A stretch of 52,642 nucleotides of DNA, taken from NCBI RefSeq assembly GCF_013386585.1, contig NZ_JACARO010000010.1, positions 1 through 52,642 on the forward strand, written 5' to 3'. Under the pieces are notes generated by a model. That model was not told the DNA's origin. It was given only the letters and a program-made list of their open reading frames with translations, and did no database searches. Shown here piece after piece: positions 52,296 to 52,642 of this stretch; the stretch's first letter is position 1; every line of letters begins with the position of its first letter. A program made the position numbers and the translations under genes. This stretch comes from Pseudomonas sp. P7548. GTDB lineage: Bacteria > Pseudomonadota > Gammaproteobacteria > Pseudomonadales > Pseudomonadaceae.

Positions 52296-52642
52296 TTACA
52301 GCACGAGATAATGTTTGAGAATGGCCTCAACTCTTTTGCGGGTGAGGGCTTTTTCGGTCTCAAGCGCAATCCACTCAGGCCGCTGTTTTGGCGGTTTTTC
52401 TACCTCACCTTGTAACCAGGCATGCACCTTCGTTGCAATGCCGCGTTTGGACATCCCCGCTGCGCGGTAGTGACGACCCTGTTTAACTATCGCGGCGTCT
52501 CGAACGCTAATCTCCTCGTTACGGCCCATGCCACTGATGATGCCGCCTTTTTTGCGGATGGCATTTTTAATTGCTCGGTCGGCGATAGGTCTTAGTTCGT
52601 CGTCGGCAAGGCAGGGTAGGGAGTAAGCGTCCGAACTACACC
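52296..52642 (-). CDS. Unknown protein, N-terminus beyond the window
   Basis: The frame stays open through the window's right edge, so at least 115 residues are coded here and an internal ATG at 52529 is not necessarily the start. The visible part is basic, with 'LRPIADRAIKNAIRKKGG' and 'MSKRGIATKVHAWLQGE' followed by 'LTRKRVEAILKHYLVL', suggesting helix-turn-helix-like or nucleic-acid-binding segments. No family is recognised. Likely a further gene of the satellite's regulatory end. Confidence 0.65.
   Translation of the reverse strand, partial: CSSDAYSLPCLADDELRPIADRAIKNAIRKKGGIISGMGRNEEISVRDAAIVKQGRHYRAAGMSKRGIATKVHAWLQGEVEKPPKQRPEWIALETEKALTRKRVEAILKHYLVL

Overview
The window looks like a chromosome segment of a fluorescens-group Pseudomonas. 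The GC-rich coding style, the gene families (PgaABCD, DUF1656/FUSC efflux, DUF2789, DUF3077, an MvaT-type H-NS remnant) and several Pseudomonas-type REP inverted repeats (GTGGGAGC...GCTCCCAC) all point that way. No rRNA, tRNA or CRISPR array was recognised.

Bases 1-38.9 kb read as host-type chromosome rich in surface, secretion and biofilm functions. (i) 1-6.3 kb: the 3' end of a giant adhesin built of 306-bp Ig-like repeats, a TolC-family lipoprotein and an APS kinase. (ii) 6.3-8.2 kb: DUF2789 and Fic proteins. (iii) 8.4-13.5 kb: a tightly overlapping marR-FUSC-DUF1656-HlyD-NodT efflux operon with a probable MarR operator. (iv) 13.6-15.9 kb: an unknown membrane protein and a YdgA/DUF945 protein. 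(v) 16.1-22.5 kb: pgaABCD for poly-N-acetylglucosamine, with a palindrome and a possible Shine-Dalgarno-masking hairpin upstream. (vi) 22.8-33.8 kb: a two-partner secretion/contact-dependent inhibition locus. It holds TpsB, a 2,867-residue CdiA-like protein ending in an HNH-type nuclease domain, a SMI1/KNR4-type immunity protein, and a 60-residue protein that resembles the toxin's catalytic core but lacks its first histidine. (vii) 34.1-35.6 kb: a serralysin-like metalloprotease with an odd Phe/Pro/His-rich N-terminus. (viii) 36-38.9 kb: a VWA lipoprotein, an ECF sigma factor and a probable anti-sigma partner, closed by a strong terminator.

From about 39 kb to the right edge the sequence looks like an integrated satellite or island. 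The minus-strand genes (edge-spanning ORF, AlpA-like regulator, several tiny ORFs chained by 4-base overlaps, a DUF927/TOPRIM primase-helicase-like protein, a coiled-coil protein) form its replication and regulation arm. Its outer part (39-40.9 kb) is nearly gene-free and holds short tandem repeats plus four copies of a dispersed repeat that encodes a recurring peptide tail.

Between the two arms lies the most interesting feature, a clearly AT-richer four-gene plus-strand operon (40.9-46.0 kb): an Eco57I-like N6-adenine methyltransferase, a protein carrying both a MORC/Hsp90-like ATPase and a histidine-kinase module, a receiver-domain protein and a ComEC-type metallo-beta-lactamase-fold hydrolase. 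I know of no characterised system with this composition. Its place as satellite cargo suggests a signalling-controlled defence system; that function is inference.
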